The notes: generated by a model not told the origin, from the letters alone. Counted from the stretch's first letter, positions 1-8,512 are shown. The stretch: 64,000 nt of DNA from Candidatus Saccharimonadota bacterium (GCA_017531585.1 JAFXKT010000002.1:258203-322202); one strand, 5' to 3'. Program-made: numbers and translations.

Positions 1-519
1 CGAATTAGTAGCAAGATAGACCAAATGATCTCTCCTCATAGTCTCAGTAGACATCCAGGCACCACCATCGCCCTTATTGTCAAGATACAAAAGAGGCTGA
101 GCATTCCCGAAGGTCAAGCTATAGTTAGCACCATCCGGATCCTTAAACTGATCACCGGAACAATTATATTTATAAGTAATTGACTGCGACGTGTTTCCAG
201 CAAGACTATTATCGTGAGTTCCTTCATCGCAAGTCGAGTCAATAAATCTCTTTACGAACCCAGGATCAACATTATCTTCCGAAATCTTATTTGCTGAATG
301 CCAACCAGCATAAGTAGAAGGTGACTTACCATTATTATTAGTCTGATATTCTGTTACGGCACTCAAGATTCTAGCCATATCCTGCCTGCGGCGAGTATTT
401 CTCTGGCCACGTTGCAATGCTGGAAGCGCGATGAATACCATCAAGAAAATCAAGCCAGCGATTGCGAGCACCAAAACAACCTCGATAATCGTGAAGGCCT
501 TTTTATTATTTTTAGTCAT
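1..519 (-). CDS. Type IV pilin-like protein (3' part cut by window edge)
   Basis: The reverse strand reads open from an ATG at 519 to the window edge (173 codons), preceded by an AGGAG Shine-Dalgarno. The N-terminus has a short Lys-rich leader, then a class III signal: Ala at -1, FTIIE with Glu at +5, and about 20 hydrophobic residues. This is the hallmark of type IV prepilins processed by PilD, although Ala rather than Gly precedes the cut. After the helix comes QRNTRRRQDM and a segment rich in Asn and Gly, then a C-terminal part with at least two Cys. Pilins of this kind build surface fibres for attachment or twitching. The gene is divergent from the arylsulfotransferase-like gene. The same RNT-RRQDM signature recurs in the protein at 49878. 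Confidence 0.85.
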   Translation of the reverse strand, partial: MTKNNKKAFTIIEVVLVLAIAGLIFLMVFIALPALQRGQRNTRRRQDMARILSAVTEYQTNNNGKSPSTYAGWHSANKISEDNVDPGFVKRFIDSTCDEGTHDNSLAGNTSQSITYKYNCSGDQFKDPDGANYSLTFGNAQPLLYLDNKGDGGAWMSTETMRRDHLVYLATNS

Positions 520-631
520 AGCTTTTATATAACTCCTATTCAATAAAGCTTATGTTTATTACTTAATATAATAACATAAGCATTATCACATGTTTAGCTT
601 ATGCTAAAATAGATACAAGCATAGGAGGTTT

Positions 632-2629
632 ATGAGCACTACTCAACGGATCAAAAATATATTCAAGGTCCTATCTAATATCTTTTTCATTCTCATTTTT
701 ATCGCATTCTTCGCGATTATCATATATATGGCGGCAACTGGCCTCTTTCGTGGCCATGAAGCTCTAGAAGAAGAACAAAGCCTAATTACGACCCAAGCTA
801 GCTACGAGAAAGAATTCACGACAGACGGCACTAGCTTCGATAGTCCAAAAGTCATCCTAAACCCTTACAAAAACTCGCCTCTTACCGCCCTAGTAATCTT
901 TCATAGCGATAAAGAAATCGCACCAACTGTCAAAGTTGAGGGTAAAGACAATAAAACCAGCATTACTCACAGCTTTAAATCAGGCACAGACCACCTCCTG
1001 CCAATTTATGGCCTCTATGCAGATTACGATAATAAAATCACGATCAGCTACGAAGATTCCGGCGAGACAAAGAGCAAAGAAATCAGCATCAAAACCGACC
1101 CACTCCCAGAAAACATCGCAAAAGCAGAAATTACTGCCGCAAACAAAGAACAGCTAGACAATAGCCTATATTTCTTCTCGCCAAGTAGCAATTCACTAGC
1201 CGCAGCTTACGACATCAATGGTGAGGTTCGCTGGTATCTTACTCAAAAGACCTCTTGGGATAACAAGAGACTCAAAAACGGCCACATCCTAATCAGTACC
1301 GAACGCATAATTAACACCCCATACTACATGTCTGGCATGTATGAGATAGATCTACTCGGCAAAATCTACAAGGAATATAGCATTCCCGGTGGCTACCATC
1401 ACGATTATTTCGAGATGCCAAGCGGCAACCTTCTTGTCGCAAGCGACGATTTCGGCTCCACCAACAACACCGTCGAGGATTACATCGTAGAGATTGACCG
1501 CGAATCCGGCGAAGTAGTCAAAGAATTCGACCTAAAGAAGCTAATCCCAACAGAAAGTACTGGTAACGAAAACTACTCCGCCGCGGACTGGTTCCACAAC
1601 AACTCTATCTGGTACGACGAAGCCACTAACAGCGTCTTATTATCTGGCAGACATGCCGATGCGGTCCTTAGCCTAGATTACGAGAGTGCCACACTTAACT
1701 GGATTATTGGCGACCCAACGGGTTGGCCAGAATCCATGCAAAAATACTTCTTTACGCCAGTCGGCGAAGGCTTCGAATGGCAATGGAGTCAGCACGCCGC
1801 CATGGTCACGCCAGAAGGCTATATCTTCCTCTTCGATAACGGCAATAACAAAAGCAAAAATAAAGAGAACTACATCTCGGCAGAAAACAGCTATTCTCGT
1901 GGCGTCATGTACAAAATTAATACAGAGAACAAAACCATCGAGCAAGTCTATCAATACGGCAAGGAGCGAGGCAGCGATTTCTATTCACCATACATCTCCG
2001 ACGTAGATTATTTAGAGGCAAATCATTACCTAATATCTAGCGGTGGCATCGTCAAAAAAGATGGCGTACCACAAAATCAACCATCGTCAGTCGCTGGCGC
2101 AAATGAACTCTTATCAGATACCGTAGAAATTAAAGACGGGGAAGTCATCTTCGAAATAAAACTAAACAGCAATACCTATCGCGCCGAAAAGCTCAGTGCA
2201 TACTACGAAGGCGAAAACTTCGAACTAACAGAGAGCAAAAAGCTTGGCCACCTCGCAAAGAGCGAGCCAATCAGCGTCGAAACTGGGCTCTTGTCTGGAA
2301 CAAAAAGCATAGATAACGAATATAAAAAGCACAATATCGAGCTAAGCAAGGAAGAAGATAGGCTCGTAATTAGCGGAAATTTTGTTAAAAACAGCAACCT
2401 ACGCGCCATCCTTACCAAAGGCTTCGAAAAGAGATATTATCGCTTCAAAGTAACCAACGAAATGCACGCCGCAATGTGCATATCCGTCTTCGATGAGGGG
2501 GCAGACGAGAATGCTGAGAGTATAGACATTACAAGATATATCAATGCCGAAGGTCTGGGCGGAACATATAACGTCTATCTAGAAATCGGCGACACAGTAT
2601 ACGACACAGGAAAAAGCGTAAAATTCTAA
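632..2629 (+). CDS. Membrane-anchored arylsulfotransferase-like protein
   Basis: 665 aa. One N-terminal membrane segment (about residues 15-35) anchors an extracellular domain. An immunoglobulin-like region (about 60-155) is followed by repeated propeller-like units. The conserved His motifs of arylsulfotransferases (ASST) are visible: YHHDYFEMPSGN, DWFHNNS and SQHAAMVTPEGYIFLFDNGN. Family members move a sulfate group between phenolic compounds, but some Arylsulfotran_2 proteins have unproven activity. The start is supported by AGGAGGT seven bases upstream and a TAAAAT -10 box. A hairpin terminator follows. The gene is a single unit. The substrate is unknown, and a role in surface modification or host contact is inference. 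Confidence 0.8.
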   Translation: MSTTQRIKNIFKVLSNIFFILIFIAFFAIIIYMAATGLFRGHEALEEEQSLITTQASYEKEFTTDGTSFDSPKVILNPYKNSPLTALVIFHSDKEIAPTVKVEGKDNKTSITHSFKSGTDHLLPIYGLYADYDNKITISYEDSGETKSKEISIKTDPLPENIAKAEITAANKEQLDNSLYFFSPSSNSLAAAYDINGEVRWYLTQKTSWDNKRLKNGHILISTERIINTPYYMSGMYEIDLLGKIYKEYSIPGGYHHDYFEMPSGNLLVASDDFGSTNNTVEDYIVEIDRESGEVVKEFDLKKLIPTESTGNENYSAADWFHNNSIWYDEATNSVLLSGRHADAVLSLDYESATLNWIIGDPTGWPESMQKYFFTPVGEGFEWQWSQHAAMVTPEGYIFLFDNGNNKSKNKENYISAENSYSRGVMYKINTENKTIEQVYQYGKERGSDFYSPYISDVDYLEANHYLISSGGIVKKDGVPQNQPSSVAGANELLSDTVEIKDGEVIFEIKLNSNTYRAEKLSAYYEGENFELTESKKLGHLAKSEPISVETGLLSGTKSIDNEYKKHNIELSKEEDRLVISGNFVKNSNLRAILTKGFEKRYYRFKVTNEMHAAMCISVFDEGADENAESIDITRYINAEGLGGTYNVYLEIGDTVYDTGKSVKF

Positions 2630-2630
2630 T

Positions 2631-2668
2631 AAAAATCCACCGGCTAGCGTCGGTGGTATTTTTTATTT
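2631..2668. terminator. Bidirectional hairpin terminator
   Basis: CCACCG / CGGTGG stem with an 8-nt loop, A-run on the left and T-run on the right; it lies between two convergent genes and can serve both. Confidence 0.85.
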
Positions 2669-3064
2669 AATACGGATTTTATCTCCAGCAAATATTAAAT
2701 CTGGATCCATAATATTATTCCAGACACAAAGCTGAGTCATATCTACACGAAACTTTGCACTAATCTCGCTCAAGGTATCACCAGGTTGGATTTCATAGAA
2801 TTCGTCACCAGGCAAAGATAAGACCGTAGGCTGTTCATCATCCTTAACTTCCGCTTCAGACTCAACCATATCAGAAGGAACAGCATTGACATTGGTGCGC
2901 CCAAAAATATTTGGCAAAGGATAAATCTCAGCCATCTGAATATCCATCAAAACATCATTCTTTTGCAAGCTCGGCAAAACATTATCCTCGGTACTAATCG
3001 AGATTTTACGCCCAGAATCTAAGTTCTTCTGTTTTCTCTTAACGTCTATTTTCTGTAAAGACAT
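2663..3064 (-). CDS. LysM domain protein, no visible secretion signal
   Basis: 133 aa. Residues about 88-133 form one LysM domain (YEIQPGDTLSEISAKF ... LIFAGDKIRIK), which binds GlcNAc-containing glycans such as peptidoglycan. The first 85 residues are polar and contain no clear signal peptide or membrane segment, which is odd for a cell-wall binder; either export is by another route or the protein is cytoplasmic. A TATAAT box ends six bases before the ATG, so the mRNA is probably leaderless. It is convergent with the arylsulfotransferase-like gene. Confidence 0.8.
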   Translation of the reverse strand: MSLQKIDVKRKQKNLDSGRKISISTEDNVLPSLQKNDVLMDIQMAEIYPLPNIFGRTNVNAVPSDMVESEAEVKDDEQPTVLSLPGDEFYEIQPGDTLSEISAKFRVDMTQLCVWNNIMDPDLIFAGDKIRIK

Positions 3065-3112
3065 AAGCCTATTATACCAACATTCCAGCCAAATCTATCA
3101 CGAAGTATTTAA

Positions 3113-3191
3113 TTGACATCCCGAATAAATATGTTGTACAATAGACCCATCGTTCATCGAACGAAATACGCACATTACAGGAGGCAAGGCC
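3113..3191 (+). promoter_or_regulatory. Promoter and leader of the 3192 gene
   Basis: TTGACA at 3113 and TACAAT at 3137 (18-bp spacer), then a leader with a perfect CGTTC-ATC-GAACG hairpin (3151-3163) and an AGGAGG Shine-Dalgarno before the ATG. Confidence 0.8.
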
Positions 3192-3644
3192 ATGGAAAAT
3201 CTGATCAAAATTCAGAAACAGACCACTCAGAAGATTAACGATGCTGCAAAGCACGTAATCGAGACCAAGGAGGAGCTCCAGACGATGCTCAACTTCGCCA
3301 CTCGCCACAAGCACATCTATGACGAGTCTAAAGACCAGAGCGATCGCAGAAAGGCGCTCCGCTACTACGCCAAGGCTTGGAGATGTTATAGCAGAATCAT
3401 CGCCAGCCAGGAAGAGATGCGCTGGAACTGCAGAAGTGCTGCAGAGATCACCAAGGGCAAGATCAACCACATCATTCCGACGCTCGAAGACGAAGTAGCC
3501 CTCAAGTCCGATTACGAATACTACACCCGCATGTTCGAACGCGTCACTACAGAGCAGCAGGAGTCCATGAAACAGAAAAGAGAAATTCTCGCTCTCGTAC
3601 GCGAACTTCGCGTAAGCGTAAGACCGGTCGCCGTAGCTATTTAA
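3192..3644 (+). CDS. Orphan helical protein, unknown function
   Basis: 150 aa, not recognised. It is charged and almost entirely helical in composition, with likely coiled-coil stretches (about 1-55 and 95-140). It has no signal peptide and no membrane segment. It is a single transcription unit with a strong promoter, a leader hairpin, AGGAGG and its own terminator. Codon use (CTC, AGA, CCG, GAG) differs from that of the neighbouring housekeeping genes. It belongs to the scattered orphan class described in the findings and is followed by a similar helical orphan. High expression is likely from the promoter and the Shine-Dalgarno. Confidence 0.75.
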   Translation: MENLIKIQKQTTQKINDAAKHVIETKEELQTMLNFATRHKHIYDESKDQSDRRKALRYYAKAWRCYSRIIASQEEMRWNCRSAAEITKGKINHIIPTLEDEVALKSDYEYYTRMFERVTTEQQESMKQKREILALVRELRVSVRPVAVAI

Positions 3645-3668
3645 GTACGCTAACCTCCATTTAGTTAC

Positions 3669-3699
3669 AAACCCCGTAAGAAATTACGGGGTTTCTTTT
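3669..3699 (+). terminator. Hairpin terminator
   Basis: AAACCCCGTAA / TTACGGGGTTT with a GAAA tetraloop and a T-rich tail, ending the 3192 unit. Confidence 0.9.
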
Positions 3700-3720
3700 G
3701 TTTGGTTATCTTAAGCTGTC

Positions 3721-3788
3721 TTGACATTTTGGCTCGACGTTATATAATATAGTTACTAGACGTCACGAATCAAAAGGGAGGTGATTAT
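3721..3788 (+). promoter_or_regulatory. Promoter and strong Shine-Dalgarno of the 3789 gene
   Basis: TTGACA at 3721 and TATAAT at 3743 (16-bp spacer). The leader ends in GGGAGGTGATTAT directly before the ATG, an unusually long match to the end of 16S rRNA. Confidence 0.85.
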
Positions 3789-4136
3789 ATGACGGTACTA
3801 GAGTATATTCAGCAAATCTCTAGCCTTATCTTCGACGCAAAAGCCAAGCTTTCGAAAGACGAAAAAGAGTTAGATCAGATCACACTGGCATACCTCACAA
3901 GCAAAGACCCCAGACTCCTCGAACAAATCGAGACACAGAAAAACATCGTAATCAGGGGTTATCAGTTGATCTCCGCCTGCTACGAAGACCAATCTATCAA
4001 ATATCTTGAGCTGGCCTCACTAGAAAACGATTCTTTCGACAAACAAAACATCATCAAGCTGGCAGGTGAACGCATGAGATTAGCAGAAGAGGCTACAGCA
4101 AAAGCTAAAAAAGTTGCTGATAGCCACAAATCCTAG
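3789..4136 (+). CDS. Orphan small helical protein, unknown function
   Basis: 115 aa, not recognised. It is polar and helical throughout, with Lys/Glu-rich ends and no signal peptide or membrane segment. It is a stand-alone unit with a TTGACA/TATAAT promoter, the extended Shine-Dalgarno GGGAGGTGAT and a terminator just past the stop. Size, helicity and context match the preceding orphan at 3192, and the two could be distant relatives or partners, but I see no clear residue-level similarity. Confidence 0.75.
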   Translation: MTVLEYIQQISSLIFDAKAKLSKDEKELDQITLAYLTSKDPRLLEQIETQKNIVIRGYQLISACYEDQSIKYLELASLENDSFDKQNIIKLAGERMRLAEEATAKAKKVADSHKS

Positions 4137-4162
4137 GACCCCTCACTCGAGGGGTCTTTTTT
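4137..4162 (+). terminator. Hairpin terminator
   Basis: Perfect 8-bp stem GACCCCTC / GAGGGGTC with an ACTC loop and a run of six T, directly after the 3789 gene. Confidence 0.9.
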
Positions 4163-4197
4163 AGTCCAATCTACATCCCAATTATATCCAGTACAAA

Positions 4198-4222
4198 ATA
4201 AAAAGGCCTCCAAAGAGGGCCT
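4198..4222 (-). terminator. Terminator of tRNA-Ala (reverse strand)
   Basis: On the reverse strand an AGGCCCTC / GAGGCCT stem is followed by a T-run; it ends the tRNA-Ala(GGC) transcript. Confidence 0.8.
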
Positions 4223-4232
4223 ACGCGTTAAA

Positions 4233-4308
4233 TGGTGGAGCACAGGAGATTCGAACTCCTCACCTCTTCCATGCCATGGAAGCGCTCTACCAAATGAGCT
4301 AGTGCCCC
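4233..4308 (-). tRNA. tRNA-Ala (anticodon GGC)
   Basis: 76 nt including an encoded CCA. Acceptor GGGGCAC pairs with GTGCTCC. The anticodon stem CTTCC/GGAAG holds loop ATGGCAT, giving anticodon GGC. The T-loop contains GTTCGAATC. A second Ala tRNA (TGC) lies at 62032. Confidence 0.95.
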
Positions 4309-4374
4309 GAAATATGTAATTATCTTAGCACAAATGCGCCACCAGCTCAAGCATCAGGGATAAAGCCAGCTTCC

Positions 4375-4452
4375 TTGAGTTTTAAGCCGTTTTATGGTAT
4401 AATATATATGTTCTTTTTGCACTTTTTACTACTTAAGGAGGTTGAGCAAACA
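4375..4452 (+). promoter_or_regulatory. Promoter and leader of the Thr-rich protein gene
   Basis: TTGAGT at 4375 and TATAAT at 4398 (17-bp spacer), then AAGGAGGTTGAG as Shine-Dalgarno ahead of the ATG at 4453. This places the start there and not at any earlier in-frame codon. Confidence 0.8.
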
Positions 4453-5211
4453 ATGAAAAAGAACGAGAAAAACACTGACTTCCTGGATACCATGGAACTC
4501 CCGGTTATTCGACCCAGGCCTACTAGCAAGAGCAAAATCGAGTACGATGGCAGTTACGACAGGCACAACGACCCCTACGAAGCAATCAGCAGGAGAGTCG
4601 AAGCAGAGGCCAAGCGTCTCAAGATTGCCAAAACTACCCAGAAAGCCAAGCAGGCCACAATCAAAAGAGCGAAAGCTAGCAGTAGCAGTCGCTACGGCGA
4701 AACCAAAGTCTATAGTGATGAAGCCCCGCTCGACGCAAGGGCAATCGTGTCTATCATTATGGCCCTTATTCTCATCGCGATCTTCGCCATCGTCTTCATG
4801 GTTATTATGACCCAGACAAGAAAAGGCAGAGAATCTGATCCCAGTGGCCCAAGCCTGCCCGCATTCGTAGTTAGTGAAACAACGGAAGCCACGACTTCGG
4901 CTACAACCGAAGCTCAGACAACCGAGACAACTACGGAAACCACAACTTCAGCTGCAACCGAAGCTACAACCGAGACCACGATTCCTACCACAGAAGCAAC
5001 CACACAGACAACGGAAGCACAGATGACCGAAGCTATTGTAACAGAAGTCCAGGTTACCGAAGCTACCGAGCTCGAAATTATCGTTACAGATCCGCCTATG
5101 CCAACTGAAGCAACAACGGAACCTGCAATCGAAACCACGCTCGAGCCGCCTCCGCCTGCAGATGTCGAAGATCTTGATCCGGACACACCCGGAATCCAAG
5201 GCGCGTGGTAA
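4453..5211 (+). CDS. Single-pass membrane protein with Thr/Glu-rich outer region
   Basis: 252 aa, family not recognised. The cytoplasmic N-terminal part (about 1-93) is basic. One membrane segment lies at about 94-118. The remaining 130 residues are dominated by Thr, Glu and Ala in a repeating TTE/TEAT pattern and end in a Pro- and Asp-rich tail. Such low-complexity Thr regions are typical of stalks or glycosylated linkers on cell surfaces, but no binding domain follows, so the stalk may itself be the functional part. It is a single orphan-class unit with CCC/CTC codon use. The next gene also carries a Thr/Glu-rich linker, which suggests a shared surface role. Confidence 0.75.
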   Translation: MKKNEKNTDFLDTMELPVIRPRPTSKSKIEYDGSYDRHNDPYEAISRRVEAEAKRLKIAKTTQKAKQATIKRAKASSSSRYGETKVYSDEAPLDARAIVSIIMALILIAIFAIVFMVIMTQTRKGRESDPSGPSLPAFVVSETTEATTSATTEAQTTETTTETTTSAATEATTETTIPTTEATTQTTEAQMTEAIVTEVQVTEATELEIIVTDPPMPTEATTEPAIETTLEPPPPADVEDLDPDTPGIQGAW

Positions 5212-5223
5212 GGTATCCCTCCA

Positions 5224-5253
5224 AAATCCCGCACATTACGTACGGGATTTTTC
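5224..5253 (+). terminator. Hairpin terminator
   Basis: AAATCCCG / CGGGATTT stem around an 11-nt loop, then T residues, ending the Thr-rich gene. Confidence 0.75.
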
Positions 5254-5280
5254 CTGCCTCAAAAATTAACAAAAAAACGC

Positions 5281-5402
5281 TTGCATTCTCTGAAAATAAT
5301 GCTATACTATCATCTATCAGGCGCGCGAGCGCCTTTGAACATTATCTATTCTGGACCGAGCTGTTCGGCCCGTTTCTATACATTTGAAAGGAGGTAAGGA
5401 CT
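5281..5402 (+). promoter_or_regulatory. Promoter and structured leader of the GH25 gene
   Basis: TTGCAT at 5281 and TATACT at 5303 (16-bp spacer). The leader (about 90 nt) holds two hairpins: AGGCGC-GCGA-GCGCCT (5319-5334) and GGACCGA...TTCGGCC (5353-5370). AAAGGAGGTAAGG precedes the ATG. Confidence 0.8.
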
Positions 5403-6485
5403 ATGACAATCCTTACTGCTATGATTAACGTACTGAAGAGCATCTTCGATCTCTTCAAAACCATCATCATCGAGTCCGCAAAGGCCATCACCGGCTTTTA
5501 CAAGAAGCATCCCGTAATCGCTGCCTACCTTACTGGCGCAATTGCAGTTGCTATCACAGCGGTCGTAGCCTACAACTACGGTGCAAATGGCGGCGAAAAC
5601 CCCTTTGTAACTCTCCACTCATTCACAGAAACCACCACGACAGCTCAGAGCGAGGACGACAAGTCTTCCGCTCAGGACACTCACACAGAAGCAGAAGCAA
5701 ACAACGAGTCTGAAGCCCCCGTGGCTGAGCCTCTTGTCGCTACTGATGAATGTGAGTCCGACGAAATCAGCGAAACGCCAATTCAGCAGCCGGTAAGTCC
5801 CGCCAAAAACGAGACTCACAGCCTGAAGGGAATCGACGTATCACAGCACAACCCACCTAGCGTTTGGGAAGACAAGGCCGACCAGTTCGACTTTGTTATC
5901 GTTAAGTTAACCGAGGGTTATACTTATACGGATCCCAAAGCCACCGAGAATATCACAGCAGCAAAAGATTGCAACAAGCTTATCGGGGCTTATCACCTCG
6001 TACGACCCGACTCTGGTGTCGATGCAGTCACTGAAGCCAACTTCTTTGTGGAGCAGCTCAAAGCTAGCGGTTGGGACCATAACTGGCTCCTGGCTTGCGA
6101 CTTTGAACCGCAGTTTTCCATCAAAAAAGAGGGTAAAATTGACTACAAAGCTAACGCAGACTTCTGCAAAGCATTTCTCGACGAGGTTACACGTCTCACA
6201 GACGGCGTGAAACCTTTGATGTACGCTTGTGCTAGAGATATCAATAACGGCGGCGACAACTGGAAAGCTGTTGCTACAAGTTACGGCCTTTGGATGGCCG
6301 GATATCCCAACACTGAAACCACCGACTCAGGTACTTTTCTTGATTCGCAGGAAAACATGCCTTATCAGATTGGCCCCTGGAACTACTTGACCATCTGGCA
6401 GTATTCCAGCGCTGGACATCTCGACAAAGATGTCGCTTACATGTCCACAGAGGCATGGAGCAAATTCGCTAACCCAACCAGCTAA
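5403..6485 (+). CDS. Membrane-anchored GH25 lysozyme-like protein
   Basis: 360 aa. An N-terminal hydrophobic segment at about 38-62 acts as anchor. A Thr/Glu/Ser-rich linker (about 70-140) leads to a GH25 muramidase domain from about 143: GIDVSQHNPPSVW with the catalytic-site Asp, FVIVKLTEGYTYTDP, IGAYHLVRP, WLLACDFEP and the C-terminal TIWQYSSAG. GH25 enzymes cut the MurNAc-GlcNAc bond of peptidoglycan. In an organism that lives on other bacteria it could act on the host wall, but self-remodelling is equally possible. It is a single unit with its own promoter and terminator and orphan-class codon use (CCC, CTC). Length and motifs look intact. Confidence 0.88.
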   Translation: MTILTAMINVLKSIFDLFKTIIIESAKAITGFYKKHPVIAAYLTGAIAVAITAVVAYNYGANGGENPFVTLHSFTETTTTAQSEDDKSSAQDTHTEAEANNESEAPVAEPLVATDECESDEISETPIQQPVSPAKNETHSLKGIDVSQHNPPSVWEDKADQFDFVIVKLTEGYTYTDPKATENITAAKDCNKLIGAYHLVRPDSGVDAVTEANFFVEQLKASGWDHNWLLACDFEPQFSIKKEGKIDYKANADFCKAFLDEVTRLTDGVKPLMYACARDINNGGDNWKAVATSYGLWMAGYPNTETTDSGTFLDSQENMPYQIGPWNYLTIWQYSSAGHLDKDVAYMSTEAWSKFANPTS

Positions 6486-6535
6486 ACGTTCAGCTCGGTT
6501 CAGATTAATATATATATATATAGATAATGTAGGTA

Positions 6536-6558
6536 GCCGCTAGAAGAGCGGATTTTTT
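6536..6558 (+). terminator. Hairpin terminator of the GH25 gene
   Basis: CCGCT / AGCGG stem with a 5-nt loop and a six-T tail. Confidence 0.75.
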
Positions 6559-6591
6559 GTGTTTTAAGGTGTTCATGGTATAATTAAAGAC

Positions 6592-6633
6592 ATGAACTAT
6601 CAATCCGCATTTATTCCTTATTGGCAAGACTAA
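6592..6633 (+). CDS. Candidate Trp-containing leader peptide of trpS
   Basis: A 13-residue ORF, MNYQSAFIPYWQD, starts 7 nt after a TATAAT box (6579-6584), exactly the leaderless spacing used by real genes in this window. It carries a Trp codon three codons before the stop. It ends 56 nt before trpS, and the space between contains a CTGAC-TTA-GTCAG hairpin. This arrangement suggests ribosome-mediated control of tryptophanyl-tRNA synthetase by Trp availability. I cannot see a clear terminator/antiterminator pair, so the mechanism (attenuation or masking of the trpS start) is unresolved. Confidence 0.5.
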   Translation: MNYQSAFIPYWQD

Positions 6634-6689
6634 CTCCTCGCTGACTTAGTCAGTATTCCGATGCTAATAACAATAAACAAGGATAACTT

Positions 6690-7715
6690 ATGAAAACTAT
6701 ACTAACTGGCGTACGCGCAAACGAAGAGCCGACTATCGGCAACTTTCTTGGTGCTTATATGCCAATGATAAACCTCGCACACAAGCATGCCGCAGACAGC
6801 AACATTAACATGTTTGTGCCAGATCTACACTCATTTACAACCCCAATCGACCACAGCAAACTCTATGCTCAGGTCATCAAGGGCATCAAATATTACATGG
6901 CCGCTGGACTAGATACAGACAATCCAAACGTCCACATCTACAGACAATCGCACGTGCCAGCCCACAGCGAGCTTGCATGGATATTAGATTGCTTCACGCC
7001 ATTCGGTGAAGCTAGCCGCATGACTCAGTTCAAGGAAAAGTCTGAAGAACATCACGATGCCATTACCGTAGGCTTATTCAACTACCCAATCCTTATGGCC
7101 GCAGACATTTTGCTATATGATGCAGAATATATTCCGCTTGGCGAAGATCAGTTCCAACACCTAGAGCTTACTCGCAATATCGCAATGCGTATGAATAACA
7201 AGTTCGAGACCGAACTATTCACGATCCCAGCCCCAGAAAAAGAGCAGGTCGCTTTCATGGGACTAAACAAAGGCCTACGCATTCGCTCACTCACTGAACC
7301 TACCAAGAAGATGAGCAAGAGTAGCAACAACGAAAAGTCTAAGATTTCTCTAAACGACGACCCAGCAGAAGCCAAGAAAAAGATCATGTCCGCCACAACC
7401 GATAGCGAAGGCATAATTCACTTTGATATGCAAAAGCAGCCAGGCGTTAGCAACCTTCTCATGATTGAAGCCCTTATCAATAACAAGCCTCTCGAAGAAG
7501 TTATCACACAATTTAATGGTCAGACTCGCTACGGCGATTTGAAGAAACAGGTAGCCGAAAGCGTTTCTAACTTCCTTACGAGTTTCCAAGCCAAAGTCGC
7601 AAGCATTTCCGACGAAGATGTCGAGAAAGTCCTAGAAAAGGGCGAAGCTTACGCCAACGAAGTCGCAAACAAGAAGCTTTACGAAATCCAAAAGCAAGTC
7701 GGAGTACGTAAATAA
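6690..7715 (+). CDS. trpS: Tryptophanyl-tRNA synthetase
   Basis: 341 aa, normal length for bacterial TrpRS. This class I enzyme charges tRNA-Trp. The HIGH-type motif is PTIGNFLGA (about residues 14-22) and the KMSKS loop is KMSKSSNN (about 207). GEDQFQHLELTRNIA matches the conserved core. The upstream leader (about 100 nt from the TATAAT at 6579) holds a small Trp-containing ORF. An AAGGAT Shine-Dalgarno is weak. The stop overlaps the next start in a TAATG junction, so translation of the 7715 gene is probably coupled. Confidence 0.95.
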   Translation: MKTILTGVRANEEPTIGNFLGAYMPMINLAHKHAADSNINMFVPDLHSFTTPIDHSKLYAQVIKGIKYYMAAGLDTDNPNVHIYRQSHVPAHSELAWILDCFTPFGEASRMTQFKEKSEEHHDAITVGLFNYPILMAADILLYDAEYIPLGEDQFQHLELTRNIAMRMNNKFETELFTIPAPEKEQVAFMGLNKGLRIRSLTEPTKKMSKSSNNEKSKISLNDDPAEAKKKIMSATTDSEGIIHFDMQKQPGVSNLLMIEALINNKPLEEVITQFNGQTRYGDLKKQVAESVSNFLTSFQAKVASISDEDVEKVLEKGEAYANEVANKKLYEIQKQVGVRK

Positions 7716-8512
7716 TGAATCCGTACCCTGGGTGGGAGCTTGCTGGCGGCAACATTGGGCTATTTATCTGTATTTTAGCCATCCTTTTCTTTGCATATAG
7801 CCTTTTTGGTTGGATTTGGGAATCCGCCATTCTTCCAATGGCGCGAGGCGAAAAATTTGTAAATAGAGGCTTCCTAACCGGCCCTTATTGCCCAATATAT
7901 GGCGTAGGCGCACTCATTTTCCTACTTGTAGGTTGCTTTACAGATAACAAAATCGAGTTGTTTTTCCTTGGCGGCATTTTCGCCTGTATTCTCGAATATA
8001 TCGTGTCCTGGGTGCTCGAAAAACTATTCCACGCCCGTTGGTGGGATTATTCGGATTTTCCAGCAAATCTCAACGGACGCATATGCCTTTATGGCTTCCT
8101 GGTTTTTGGGCTCTTTTCGGTTTTAATCCAATACGTAAATAATCTACCGATGCAGCTTTTGCAAAACCTACCACTAAGTACAATTTACCTAAGCGGCATC
8201 ACAATAATCGTAGCTATCATAATTGATACCATCGTCACAACCGAGAGCATCAAGAAGATTAACTTCAGGCTAAAGAAATACCAGATCATGCTCGAACAAA
8301 AGCACCCGGAACTTTACGATTTCTTTACAAAGAACCGCAAGTTAACGTTCAAGCAGACGATCCTAGACAAGCAGTTCCATCGTATTCTGAAGGCCTTCCC
8401 GAAGTTTAAATCTACTAGGTACAATGAGGCTCTAAAAGAATTCATTAACTTCCAAAAAAATCTACGCGCCAAAATCAAAGAATCCAAGTTCAAACCAATC
8501 AAGAAGAAATAA
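7715..8512 (+). CDS. CmpB-like (putative ABC-transporter type IV) membrane protein
   Basis: 265 aa with about five membrane segments in the first 175 residues and a basic, soluble C-terminal tail. Motifs FGWIWESA, NRGFLTGPYCPIYGVG, LEKLFHARWWDYSDFP and NGRICLYGFLVFG match the ABC_trans_CmpB family (PF06541) of unproven function. It starts inside the trpS stop codon (TAATG), with no Shine-Dalgarno of its own, so it depends on trpS translation. Any link to tryptophan is not supported beyond the operon structure. Confidence 0.75.
   Translation: MNPYPGWELAGGNIGLFICILAILFFAYSLFGWIWESAILPMARGEKFVNRGFLTGPYCPIYGVGALIFLLVGCFTDNKIELFFLGGIFACILEYIVSWVLEKLFHARWWDYSDFPANLNGRICLYGFLVFGLFSVLIQYVNNLPMQLLQNLPLSTIYLSGITIIVAIIIDTIVTTESIKKINFRLKKYQIMLEQKHPELYDFFTKNRKLTFKQTILDKQFHRILKAFPKFKSTRYNEALKEFINFQKNLRAKIKESKFKPIKKK

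Noticed and set aside
4914-5234. Long reverse-strand reading frames opposite the Thr-rich gene
   Set aside because: They are the complement of ACN/GAR repeats, have no ribosome site and produce only Ser/Val-rich low-complexity translations.
6579-6690. T-box riboswitch in front of trpS
   Set aside because: No T-box consensus, specifier loop or terminator is visible; the leader peptide explains the layout better.
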